Assembly: GCF_014654615.1 (NCBI RefSeq)
Contig: NZ_BNBB01000024.1
Coordinates: 1 to 64,000 of the forward strand
Origin: Streptosporangium violaceochromogenes
GTDB taxonomy: Bacteria > Actinomycetota > Actinomycetes > Streptosporangiales > Streptosporangiaceae
DNA: 64,000 bases
Reading direction: 5' to 3'
In this document: piece by piece, positions 23,933 to 30,549 of the stretch
Layout of the letters: every line of letters begins with the position of its first letter
How positions within the stretch are numbered: position 1 is the first letter of the stretch
The notes under the pieces: model-generated
What the model was told of the DNA's origin: nothing
What the model saw: the letters and a program-made list of their open reading frames with translations, nothing else
Databases searched by the model: none
Program-made: the position numbers and the translations under genes

Positions 23933-23967
23933 GGCCCGCCACCGGTAGCTCACACCGGTGACGGGCC
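23933..23967. promoter_or_regulatory. Large hairpin in the leader of the three-gene operon
   Basis: GGCCCGCCACCGGT pairs with ACCGGTGACGGGCC (one mismatch) across a 7-base loop. It lies between the AT-rich divergent promoter region and the ribosome binding site of the gene at 23995. It could act as an attenuator or an RNA protection element. Confidence 0.5.
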
Positions 23968-23994
23968 CTTGATCAGGAAATGAGGTCCTGACCC

Positions 23995-24303
23995 GTGGAC
24001 AATGGTAATTCCACAATGCCCGGTTTCGCGATCCCCGGATGGCGGGTGATTCGCAGCGACGCCGGGCGTTTCTGGGCAAGCCGGGTGGAACCGTTCCCCG
24101 GCGAGACCGAGTGGTACGCCCCGCCGTACCGGACCGTGGACGGCGACACCTTCGAGCAGCTCCGGGCCGAGGTCGAGCGGCAGGAGGAGGCGGCCCGGAA
24201 GGCGGAGGCCGTCGTCGGTGAGGCCGCCGAGCGGACCGTGGCCGAGAAGGCGACCATGCTGGAAGCCGCCCGCGAAGGCCTGGCCGGGGAGGCGGTCTCG
24301 TGA
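23995..24303 (+). CDS. Small hypothetical protein, first gene of a coupled operon
   Basis: A 102-residue protein that I do not recognise. The first half has a conserved look (FAIPGWRVIRSDAGRFWASR, WYAPPYRTVDGDTFEQL), with several Trp and Tyr residues suggestive of a small beta domain. The second half is one long charged helix (QLRAEVERQEEAARKAEAVV) likely to form a coiled coil. It starts with GTG, with TGAGG about 10 bases ahead. Its stop overlaps the next start (GTGA). It is divergent from the XRE/TPR regulator, and that pairing of regulator and small unknown proteins recurs in actinomycetes. Function unknown. Confidence 0.68.
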   Translation: MDNGNSTMPGFAIPGWRVIRSDAGRFWASRVEPFPGETEWYAPPYRTVDGDTFEQLRAEVERQEEAARKAEAVVGEAAERTVAEKATMLEAAREGLAGEAVS

Positions 24304-24740
24304 TCGGGCAGCCTCGTCTTCCCGGGCGGCATCGCGCCGGTCAGGCCCCCACGACCGTGCACCGCCGGGCATGGGACGGCCCGGCCCGCGCCGAGGCCGA
24401 GCGGCTGGAGCGCTCGCGGCCCGGGTGGGTGGTGCTGTACGGCGTGGGCAGCCGCCGCTTCTACGCCATGGCGGCCTGGCCGGTCTCCGAGCCGGTGATG
24501 GTTTCGGACCCCACCGCCGAGGGGCTGGAGGAGCGGATGGGCGAGGCCGAGGCGGCGCTGCTCCTCCGGTCGGCGCCCTCCAGGCCGACATCCGTTCCGG
24601 CCGGTCCCATCGTCGTGGCCCCCGAGCGGGTACGGCGACGCCCCCACCCGGCGAGGAGCCGGCGCACCGCGACCACGGCCCGGGGCCTGCCGTACCCGCC
24701 GGAGGGGCCGTCTTTCCCGCGCCGGGGGAACGCGGCGTGA
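24300..24740 (+). CDS. Hypothetical protein, second gene of a coupled operon
   Basis: A 146-residue protein of unknown function. A central part (about residues 28-90) looks folded (ERSRPGWVVLYGVGSRRFYA, MAAWPVSEPVMVSDPTAEGL). The ends are rich in Arg, Pro and Ala and look disordered. It begins with GTG overlapping the previous stop and ends in a GTGA overlap with the next gene, so all three genes should be made together. The GWVV.YG..SR.FYA.A.W pattern occurs in small actinomycete proteins encoded beside XRE regulators, but no function has been assigned that I know of. Confidence 0.62.
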   Translation: MIGQPRLPGRHRAGQAPTTVHRRAWDGPARAEAERLERSRPGWVVLYGVGSRRFYAMAAWPVSEPVMVSDPTAEGLEERMGEAEAALLLRSAPSRPTSVPAGPIVVAPERVRRRPHPARSRRTATTARGLPYPPEGPSFPRRGNAA

Positions 24741-25177
24741 CCTCCGCCGCGCCTGCCGGCCCGCACCGGCCCTCACCCTCGGCTCCCGGGGAACCGCCGA
24801 CTCACGGGGAGGCGTCCGGGCGGTCCTCACCTCCGGTCCGGCGGGCACTCCCGCCACCCCCGGCCCTGGCCCCGGTAACGGACTCGGTAACGGCCCTGGC
24901 GATGGACTCGGCACTGGAAAAGGGACAGGAACCCGAGCGGGTACGGCAGGAGGCACAACGGGCCGCCCTGGCGGAGGCCTTTCCCACCTGGAAGATCGTC
25001 TGCGTCTCCCACCTGACCGTCCCCCTGTGGTTCGCCCTCTACCGCCAACCCCTCACCCCGCAGCAGGAGGAGGCCGGGTTCCGGCCCACCATGTTGCGTG
25101 ACTCGGCCAAGGCACTCCAGGCCGAGCCGGCCCGGCGCTGCCGCGCCACCCGCCTGCCCCTTCCCCCGTCTCCCTGA
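24737..25177 (+). CDS. Hypothetical protein, third gene of a coupled operon
   Basis: A 146-residue protein starting at GTG 24737, inside the previous stop codon; internal ATG 24902 is an alternative start. The first 55 residues are Pro/Ser-rich and probably unstructured. The C-terminal 90 residues (SALEKGQEPERVRQEAQRAA, FPTWKIVCVSHLTVPLWFAL) look like a small folded domain. I do not recognise it beyond similarity in style to the short unknown proteins that accompany XRE regulators in actinomycetes. Two strong hairpins follow its stop, marking the operon end. Confidence 0.58.
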   Translation: MTSAAPAGPHRPSPSAPGEPPTHGEASGRSSPPVRRALPPPPALAPVTDSVTALAMDSALEKGQEPERVRQEAQRAALAEAFPTWKIVCVSHLTVPLWFALYRQPLTPQQEEAGFRPTMLRDSAKALQAEPARRCRATRLPLPPSP

Positions 25178-25272
25178 AGGCTCCCCGACCTCCCTGAAAG
25201 ACCCTTTCTGAAAGCCGGTACGGCGACGCCGGAGCCACGATCGCCCCGCAGCACCGCCGTACCACCTCCGCC

Positions 25273-25318
25273 TCCGGCGGGAGGACTCTTCACCTTCCCA
25301 AAGAGCCCTCCCGCCGGA
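25273..25318 (+). terminator. Hairpin after the three-gene operon
   Basis: TCCGGCGGGAGG pairs with CCTCCCGCCGGA, continued inside by CTCTT/AAGAG, giving a 17-base-pair stem with one mismatch. Confidence 0.7.
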
Positions 25319-25378
25319 ACCCCGGCGCCCCCACCCCAGGGACCCCGAAGGGGACGGGTGAACCGCGCCGGTCGCCCC

Positions 25379-25424
25379 AGGTGTTCCCGCCGGTCCCGCT
25401 TCTCCGGCGGGAACACCTCTTTTC
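25379..25424 (+). terminator. Canonical intrinsic terminator
   Basis: AGGTGTTCCCGCCGG and CCGGCGGGAACACCT form a perfect 15-base-pair stem with a 10-base loop, followed by CTTTTCTCC. It ends the operon upstream and insulates the BldC paralogue gene. Confidence 0.85.
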
Positions 25425-25468
25425 TCCGCATCGCCCCGCTTCCTCGTCACACACCGGCAGGAGACCCC

Positions 25469-25825
25469 GTGAAAGGCACCAAGACCACCAGTGGTGACGG
25501 CGTTCCCCCCGTCATCGGCCGGCTCCTGACCCCGGCCGAGGTCGCGGCCGCCTTCCGGGTCGACCCCAAAACCGTCGGGCGGTGGGCCAAGGCCGGACGG
25601 CTCACCTCCATCCGCACCCCGGGCGGCCATCGCCGTTACCTGGAGACCGAGATCCGCGCGCTGACGTACGGCCAGGCCACACCAGCTCAGGCGCGGGCGG
25701 GCACGACGCACACGGCGGCGCGCACGGTACGGCCGTCCTCGCGGCGGTCACCGTCAACGGCTATCCGCACTCGGCGCGTTCCCAGACGGTGGAGCGCCGC
25801 ACCAGTTCCTCCGGCACCCCGGTGA
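25469..25825 (+). CDS. BldC-like MerR-type HTH protein with extended C-terminus
   Basis: A 118-residue paralogue of the BldC protein encoded at 53586. Residues about 16-72 (RLLTPAEVAAAFRVDPKTVG, RWAKAGRLTSIRTPGGHRRY) match BldC nearly identically through the winged helix. Upstream residues differ. About 45 extra Arg/Thr/Ser/Pro-rich residues follow (from TYGQATPAQ), where BldC ends about ten residues after its winged helix. BldC-type proteins bind direct repeats as head-to-tail oligomers. The start is GTG with CAGGAG six bases ahead. The last 65 bases overlap the convergent relaxase gene end, so the tail may be a read-through extension rather than a selected domain. Its targets are unknown. 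Confidence 0.78.
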   Translation: MKGTKTTSGDGVPPVIGRLLTPAEVAAAFRVDPKTVGRWAKAGRLTSIRTPGGHRRYLETEIRALTYGQATPAQARAGTTHTAARTVRPSSRRSPSTAIRTRRVPRRWSAAPVPPAPR

Positions 25826-26558
25826 CCTCGAAGTAGCGGCCTCCGGGGCCGGTCTGCGCCTGGATCTGGAACCCGAGCTTCCCCAGCTCCTCCGCCAGGA
25901 CGGCGCGTCCCATCGCGCCCCCCAGGCGCAGCGTTTCGCCTGAGCTCAGGGTCTCGCCGTGGGGAGCCCTCAGCGTGCCGGTCCTGTCGAGCACCGCGAC
26001 CACGTGGCAGTGCGCGTGCATCTTCGGCGCGGGTTCCCGCTCCCCCGATTTGACCGGCGTCATCACGTGCAGCGCCACCGAGACGGCGCACCCTCGCATC
26101 GGCTCCCTGCCGCCCGCGGCCGGGGCGCTCTGCATCAGGTGCCCGACCGCGGTGTCGGCGGCCATGAACATCGACCGTTCGATCTCCACACGTGTCTGCG
26201 GATCTCCCTGGGCCCACAGCCACGACACCGAGCCGGGCGCCCACAGGGTCAGGTCGCAACTGTCGATCATCGCGCCGGGTGCCGCGACGTGCGGCCGGCG
26301 CACGGAGATCTGGGTGACCGCGTGGCGTCCCCGCAACGTCCGTGCCAGCTCCTCGACGTGGACCTCGGCGCCCCGTTCCAGTCCCAGGCGGCTCAGGGTC
26401 TCCGCCGCTCCCAGCCACATGGAGTTCGCCCGTGCCGTCGCGTCGCCCGCGCGGGCGAAGGCCCTTGGCGACAACGTGTCGTCCAGCGGGTGTGCGGCCG
26501 CCGCCGTGGCGGCCGTCCTGTCGTCGGCCCCCACCGAGATGCCGCGGATCGTCAACAC
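25761..26558 (-). CDS. Stand-alone MobF/TrwC-type relaxase domain protein
   Basis: A 265-residue protein. Starting at GTG 26558 its N-terminus reads VLTIRGISVG, like the MLTI start of TrwC/MobF relaxases. WAPGSVSWLWAQGDPQTR corresponds to the SAPKSVSALWAL segment. MHAHCHVVAVLDRTG is the metal-binding histidine cluster. LAEELGKLGFQIQAQTG and YFEVTGVPEELVRRS match the end of the relaxase domain. The expected catalytic N-terminal tyrosine is not obvious, and the helicase half found in full-length TrwC (about 1,000 residues) is missing. It may be a remnant of an integrative conjugative element or a shortened domain with another role. GGGAGG lies about 13 bases upstream, a long spacing. Its 3' end overlaps the convergent BldC-like gene. 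Confidence 0.65.
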   Translation of the reverse strand: MLTIRGISVGADDRTAATAAAAHPLDDTLSPRAFARAGDATARANSMWLGAAETLSRLGLERGAEVHVEELARTLRGRHAVTQISVRRPHVAAPGAMIDSCDLTLWAPGSVSWLWAQGDPQTRVEIERSMFMAADTAVGHLMQSAPAAGGREPMRGCAVSVALHVMTPVKSGEREPAPKMHAHCHVVAVLDRTGTLRAPHGETLSSGETLRLGGAMGRAVLAEELGKLGFQIQAQTGPGGRYFEVTGVPEELVRRSTVWERAECG

Positions 26559-26689
26559 GAGCTGCCCAACCTCCCGGAGGAACGCGACATAACGGCGTCC
26601 TACTCTGCCGCAACCGCTGGACAATCGTGTGATTTCACAGCTTTTCCATCCGCTCACCCCGTTGACATGGTGGCCGCCGGTTCACCGCG

Positions 26690-26781
26690 AGACGGCGAAG
26701 ACAAGAGGAGACAAGAGGAGACAGGGGGAGACGGAGGGAGACAGGGAGGAGACAGAGAGGAGAGAAAGGAGACGGGAGGAG
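26690..26781. repeat. Purine-rich tract with repeated GAGAC
   Basis: The plus strand is almost only A and G, with isolated C and no T. GAGAC occurs seven times at roughly 10-12 base spacing. It abuts the 3' end of the MarR-type gene, so in that gene's transcript it would be a pyrimidine-rich, unstructured trailer. No gene is visible in it. Confidence 0.8.
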
Positions 26782-27252
26782 TCAGCCGGACGTGGCGATG
26801 TACCGCTCGCGCCATTTGTCGATCAGCGGGACCAACTCCTCCAGCATGTAGGCGTAGAAGTCCTGCATCTCGTGGAGCCGCCGGCCGGTGAGGCTGTCCT
26901 CGCCCACCACGTCGATGCCCTCCCGGGCGGCGTCGCGCATGACCGCCAGCAGGGCGTTCTGCTGGGACATCAGGGCCGGCCAGGCGCCCCGGCGGAAGCG
27001 GTAGTGGTCACGGCGGCTGCCGGGGGCGGGGACCCGTTCGACCAGTCCGGACGGGATGAGCTGCTTGATCGCCGTGGACACCGTACCGGAGCTGATGGAG
27101 AGCTCCTCGCACAGATCGGCGGCGGTCATCGCCTCCTGCCTGCTGTAGAGCAGGCAGGTCATCACCCGGGCGGTCATCTTCTGCATGCCGCCCTGAGCCA
27201 GGATCAGGGCCAGTTTCTCAGCGGTCTCACGCAGTCGTTCGTCGGTGTCCAT
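26782..27252 (-). CDS. GbsR/MarR-family transcriptional regulator
   Basis: A 156-residue winged-helix regulator. MTARVMTCLLYSRQEAMTAA and LCEELSISSGTVSTAIKQL form the DNA-recognition unit and ERVPAPGSRRDHYRFR the wing. A C-terminal dimerisation helix follows (HEMQDFYAYMLEELVPLIDK). It is divergent from an ABC exporter operon. A 16-base dyad in the shared intergenic region (27291-27306) is the likely operator, so it probably represses the transporter and perhaps itself until an effector binds. I start it at ATG 27252; the upstream in-frame codon is unsupported. Many actinomycete efflux systems have this layout. Confidence 0.9.
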   Translation of the reverse strand: MDTDERLRETAEKLALILAQGGMQKMTARVMTCLLYSRQEAMTAADLCEELSISSGTVSTAIKQLIPSGLVERVPAPGSRRDHYRFRRGAWPALMSQQNALLAVMRDAAREGIDVVGEDSLTGRRLHEMQDFYAYMLEELVPLIDKWRERYIATSG

Positions 27253-27290
27253 GTACCCGAGGGTAGCAAACACTCTGGATGTTCCCAGTA

Positions 27291-27306
27291 TTTACAGATC
27301 TGCAAA
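27291..27306. promoter_or_regulatory. Candidate MarR operator
   Basis: TTTACAGA-TCTGCAAA is an almost perfect inverted repeat (one mismatched pair). It lies midway between the divergent regulator and ABC transporter genes, within an AT-rich promoter region. Confidence 0.65.
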
Positions 27307-27361
27307 ACTTGCGTACGTTCAGAGTGAGCGCCTTCCACAGCTCGGGAAAGAGAGCACAGGC

Positions 27362-28117
27362 ATGACCCCCGCCATCGACATCCGAGGCCTGACCAAGCGG
27401 TACAAGGACCTCCGCGCCGTGGACCACGTCACCTTCACCGTGGCACCCGGTGAGGTGTTCGGCTTCGTCGGCCACAACGGCGCAGGCAAGACCACCACCA
27501 TCCAGATGTTGCTCGGCCTGATCCGGCCCACCGAGGGCACCGCGTCCGTACTGGGCCACGACATCGTGACCGACTCCCTGGCCGTACGGCGGATCTCCGG
27601 CTTTCTCCCGGCCTCCTACGCCCTGCCCCGCGACATGACGCCGGTGACGTTCCTGTCCTATGTGGCGTCCATGTTCGGCATGAGCGGCAGACCGGTGCGC
27701 GACAAGATCGACGAGCTGCTCACCATGTTCGGCCTGGAGAAGGTCGCCACGAAGAAGCTGGGCGGGTTCTCCAGCGGCATGACGCAGAAGGTCGGCCTCG
27801 CCCAGGCGCTCATCAACGACCCGAAGGTCCTGTTCCTGGACGAGCCCAGCAGCGCCCTGGACCCGATCGGGCGCTCCGACCTCATGCTGCATCTGGCCGG
27901 CCTGGCCCGTGACAAGGGTGTGGCCGTGCTCTTCTCCACCCACATCCTGTCCGACATCGAGGACGCCTCGAAGCGGGTCGCCATCCTGCACCGCGGCAGG
28001 CTGCTGGCCGTCGGCGACCTGGACGAGCTCAAGGCCCTCCACGGCACCCCCCGGATGGACGACCTCTACCTCACGCTGGTGCGCGGCGCCATGACCGGCG
28101 AGGAGGTCACGGCATGA
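27362..28117 (+). CDS. ABC transporter ATP-binding protein
   Basis: A 251-residue ATPase of a type 2 exporter. Walker A is GHNGAGKTT, the signature is SSGMTQKVGLAQ (in place of LSGGQ), Walker B is KVLFLDEPSSALDP, and the switch histidine is in FSTHILSDIED. It would power the two permeases encoded immediately downstream. I choose ATG 27362 (MTPAIDIRGLTKRY), where family similarity begins, rather than the upstream in-frame codon inside the operator region. It overlaps the first permease gene by ATGA. The substrate is unknown; divergent MarR control suggests an antibiotic or other toxic compound. Confidence 0.93.
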   Translation: MTPAIDIRGLTKRYKDLRAVDHVTFTVAPGEVFGFVGHNGAGKTTTIQMLLGLIRPTEGTASVLGHDIVTDSLAVRRISGFLPASYALPRDMTPVTFLSYVASMFGMSGRPVRDKIDELLTMFGLEKVATKKLGGFSSGMTQKVGLAQALINDPKVLFLDEPSSALDPIGRSDLMLHLAGLARDKGVAVLFSTHILSDIEDASKRVAILHRGRLLAVGDLDELKALHGTPRMDDLYLTLVRGAMTGEEVTA

Positions 28118-28878
28118 CCACCTTCCTGGGGCAGGAGGTGCGCACCCTGCTACGCGCCCGCCGGGTCAAGGTGATCGCGGCCGTCGTCCTCTACGCCCTG
28201 CTCGCCTTCCCCGTCGCGATGAAGCGCCCCCCGCAGAGCGTGGTGGACCTGGCGACGGGCTGGTTCGACGGCGACGGCTCCTTCACCCTGTTCATGTTCG
28301 CCTACCTGGACCTGAACATGAACAAGGTCGCGGCGTTCTCCGGCATCATCCTGGCCGGCGGGATCATCGCCGACGAGCGTGCCCGTGGCGAGCTGCCGCT
28401 GCTGTGGAGCAAGCCGGTCACCCGTACCCGTTACTTCCTGGTCCGGCTGACCGGGGCGCTCGCGCTGTTCGCCCTGATCTACACCACGGCCACGCTGATC
28501 GGCGCCCTCTACTACCCCACCCAGGTCAGCGGCTTCGACCCGGCCGTCTATCTCGGCATGGCGACGGTGCACCTGTTCGCCGCCGGGTACGCGGTGACCC
28601 TGGCGGGCACCATGGGCGTCCTGCTCGGCCGCAAGATCCCCGCCATGCTGATCAGCCTGCTGACGCTCAGCGCCTTCGTCGGCATGGCGTTCCTGCCGTT
28701 CTACACCGGCTCTTCCTGGCTGGGCTGGTTCAACCCCTTCTACCACGGCGTCTCGCTGATCGGGCGGATGACCACCTTCACCCCGGTGGACATGCTCGGG
28801 CCGATCGCCGTCCTGCTCGTGTTCCACGTCGTCACCGCCGCCCTCGGCGCCTGGAAGGTCTCCCGGGAGGAGCAGTGA
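28114..28878 (+). CDS. ABC transporter permease (ABC-2 type)
   Basis: A 254-residue membrane protein with six predicted helices, including VIAAVVLYALLAFPVAM, AAFSGIILAGGIIADERARG, LTGALALFALIYTTATLIGA and MLISLLTLSAFVGMAFL. ADERARGELPLLWSKPVTRT is the amphipathic segment typical of ABC-2 permeases of the NosY/DUF1349-like group. It pairs with the ATPase encoded upstream (ATGA overlap) and the second permease downstream (GTGA overlap). The three genes form one export complex operon. Transported compound unknown. Confidence 0.88.
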   Translation: MTTFLGQEVRTLLRARRVKVIAAVVLYALLAFPVAMKRPPQSVVDLATGWFDGDGSFTLFMFAYLDLNMNKVAAFSGIILAGGIIADERARGELPLLWSKPVTRTRYFLVRLTGALALFALIYTTATLIGALYYPTQVSGFDPAVYLGMATVHLFAAGYAVTLAGTMGVLLGRKIPAMLISLLTLSAFVGMAFLPFYTGSSWLGWFNPFYHGVSLIGRMTTFTPVDMLGPIAVLLVFHVVTAALGAWKVSREEQ

Positions 28879-29675
28879 CCACCCGCACCACCCCTCGCGG
28901 GGCCGCCTACGCCGACTACACCCGCCTCGAAGCCCGCGCGGCCCTGCGCGGGCACCACCTGTGGGCGTCCGTCGTCCTCGTCGTCATCGGCGTCGCCGAC
29001 GGGATCCTGCCGGGCGTCCCCTCCATCCAGCGCTTCTTCGAGGTCGTCTTCGACATGCGCAACGGCGTGCAGACCATTTTGATCAACGACTACACCGGGC
29101 TGCTCGGCGTGGTGTACTGGGTGGGCGTCTTCGATCTGCTCCGCGTTCACGTGACACCGGCCGAGGAGCGCCGGCTGGCCCTGTACCTGACCAAGCCGAT
29201 CAGCCGTACCCGCTACCTCGTCAGCAAGCTGGTCCCGACCGCAGCGGTTCTCACGCTGGTCGGCCTGGTGGGGATGGCCGCCTTCGCCGCCGGCGTGCTG
29301 GCCTTCGCCGGCCCGGCCGACTTCAACGGGGGCGCGTTCGCCGCCACCGGCCTGCTGGTGCTCGCGCTGTCGGCGGTCATGCTGGCGATCGTCAACCTGG
29401 CCTTCCTGTTCGTCCGCGACACCTACAACGCGATCGTGGTGGCGTCCGCCGTCTTCATCGCCACGGTGCTGCCCGGTGGCATGTACATCTACCGGCCCGA
29501 CCTGTACTCCCCCGCGCTGAAGAACACCGTGGTCTTCCCGGCCAACCTGCTGTGGCACGAGGACGACGCCGTCGCCGTCGCCGCGATCGGCCTTCCGGCG
29601 CTCCTGGCCGTGGCGGTCGCGCTCACCGCGCTGGCCGGCCTGCGCCTGCGGAGAACCGACGCCATCAGGGCCTGA
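28875..29675 (+). CDS. Second ABC transporter permease (ABC-2 type)
   Basis: A 266-residue membrane protein with six predicted helices. The first follows a short cytoplasmic N-terminus (HHLWASVVLVVIGVADGIL). EERRLALYLTKPISRTRYLV corresponds to the coupling segment seen in the first permease (SKPVTRTRYFLV), so the two permeases are likely paralogues forming a heterodimer. The GTG start overlaps the previous stop. A longer frame upstream is a shadow of the first permease. A long perfect hairpin 35 bases after the stop ends the operon. Substrate unknown. Confidence 0.87.
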   Translation: MTTRTTPRGAAYADYTRLEARAALRGHHLWASVVLVVIGVADGILPGVPSIQRFFEVVFDMRNGVQTILINDYTGLLGVVYWVGVFDLLRVHVTPAEERRLALYLTKPISRTRYLVSKLVPTAAVLTLVGLVGMAAFAAGVLAFAGPADFNGGAFAATGLLVLALSAVMLAIVNLAFLFVRDTYNAIVVASAVFIATVLPGGMYIYRPDLYSPALKNTVVFPANLLWHEDDAVAVAAIGLPALLAVAVALTALAGLRLRRTDAIRA

Positions 29676-29709
29676 CCTCCTGCCCGTTCCCGTGCGGGAG
29701 CGGACCTGC

Positions 29710-29754
29710 CCCCGTCTTCCCTCACCCCGCCCCCGGGGGTGAGGGAAGACGGGG
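29710..29754. terminator. Perfect 18-base-pair terminator hairpin
   Basis: CCCCGTCTTCCCTCACCC pairs exactly with GGGTGAGGGAAGACGGGG across a 9-base loop. It ends the ABC operon and separates it from the NUDIX promoter directly downstream. Confidence 0.9.
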
Positions 29755-29810
29755 TTGACGTACGGGTCAAGTTATTCTCATAATGAGATTCTCTTAGAGT
29801 GAGAAGGACG
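29755..29810 (+). promoter_or_regulatory. Promoter region of the NUDIX gene with overlapping dyads
   Basis: TTGACGTACGGGTCAA (29755-29770) is an inverted repeat whose left arm also resembles a -35 (TTGACG). TCTCAT-A-ATGAGA (29776-29788) is a perfect 13-base palindrome. TTCTC-N7-GAGAA (29789-29805) follows at once and runs to the ribosome binding site (GAAGGA). NUDIX-HTH proteins of the NrtR group often autoregulate through palindromes in this position. Confidence 0.65.
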
Positions 29811-29814
29811 TGGG

Positions 29815-30549
29815 ATGGACGAGTCCGAGTTCCTCGCCGGGTACGACCCGCGCGACTTTCCCCCCGTCGCCGTGACGGTCGACGTGGTGGCGCTCACGAT
29901 CCGCGAGAACGCGCTCCGGGTGCTGCTGGTCGAGCGGGGCGAGCCTCCCCAGGCGGGGCGATGGGCGCTGCCGGGCGGGTTCATCCGCCCGGGTGAGGAC
30001 CTGCCGGAGGCGGCCGCGCGGGAACTGGCCGAGGAGACGGGGCTGACCCCGAGGGTCCACATCGAGCAGCTCGCCAGTTACGGAGCGCCCGGCCGGGATC
30101 CGCGGATGAGGGTCGTCTCGATCTCCTACCTGGCCTTCGCCCCCGATCTGCCCGACCCCCGGCCGGGTTCGGACGCGGCGGACGCCGCCTGGCACCGGGC
30201 CGACCGCCTGCCCGCGCTCGCGTTCGACCACGGGCGGATCCTCGCCGACGGGCTGGAGCGGGCCCGCGCCAAGCTGGAGTACACCCCGCTGGCCACCGCG
30301 TTCGTCGGCGAGACGTTCACGATCTCCGAGCTGCGCGGCGTCTACGAGACGGTGTGGGGGGTGGTGCTGCACGCGGGCAACTTCCACCGCAAGGTCCTGT
30401 CGGTGCCGGGGTTCGTGGAGGGCACCGGGGAGACCACCGAGAGCGGCGGGGCCCGCGGCGGCCCCCGCGCGAAGCTCTACCGGGCCGGGGACGCCCGCCT
30501 CCTCCACCCGGCGCTGCTGCGCCCGGCCCGTGAGGAGGAGATCCGGTGA
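29815..30549 (+). CDS. NUDIX domain/winged-helix protein (NrtR-like)
   Basis: A 244-residue protein. The NUDIX box runs from Gly55 to Leu77 (GFIRPGEDLPEAAA, RELAEETGL) with all catalytic glutamates present. Residues about 160-235 resemble the winged helix of NrtR-type regulators (TPLATAFVGETFTISELRGV, YETVWGVVLHAGNFHRKV). NrtR proteins use the NUDIX domain to sense ADP-ribose or related nucleotides and repress NAD or sugar genes. Because the box is intact, residual hydrolase activity is possible. The gene leads a set of four and overlaps the next by GTGA. Two dyads precede its start. The ligand here is unknown; context with an adenylosuccinate-synthetase-like enzyme suggests a nucleotide. Confidence 0.88.
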   Translation: MDESEFLAGYDPRDFPPVAVTVDVVALTIRENALRVLLVERGEPPQAGRWALPGGFIRPGEDLPEAAARELAEETGLTPRVHIEQLASYGAPGRDPRMRVVSISYLAFAPDLPDPRPGSDAADAAWHRADRLPALAFDHGRILADGLERARAKLEYTPLATAFVGETFTISELRGVYETVWGVVLHAGNFHRKVLSVPGFVEGTGETTESGGARGGPRAKLYRAGDARLLHPALLRPAREEEIR

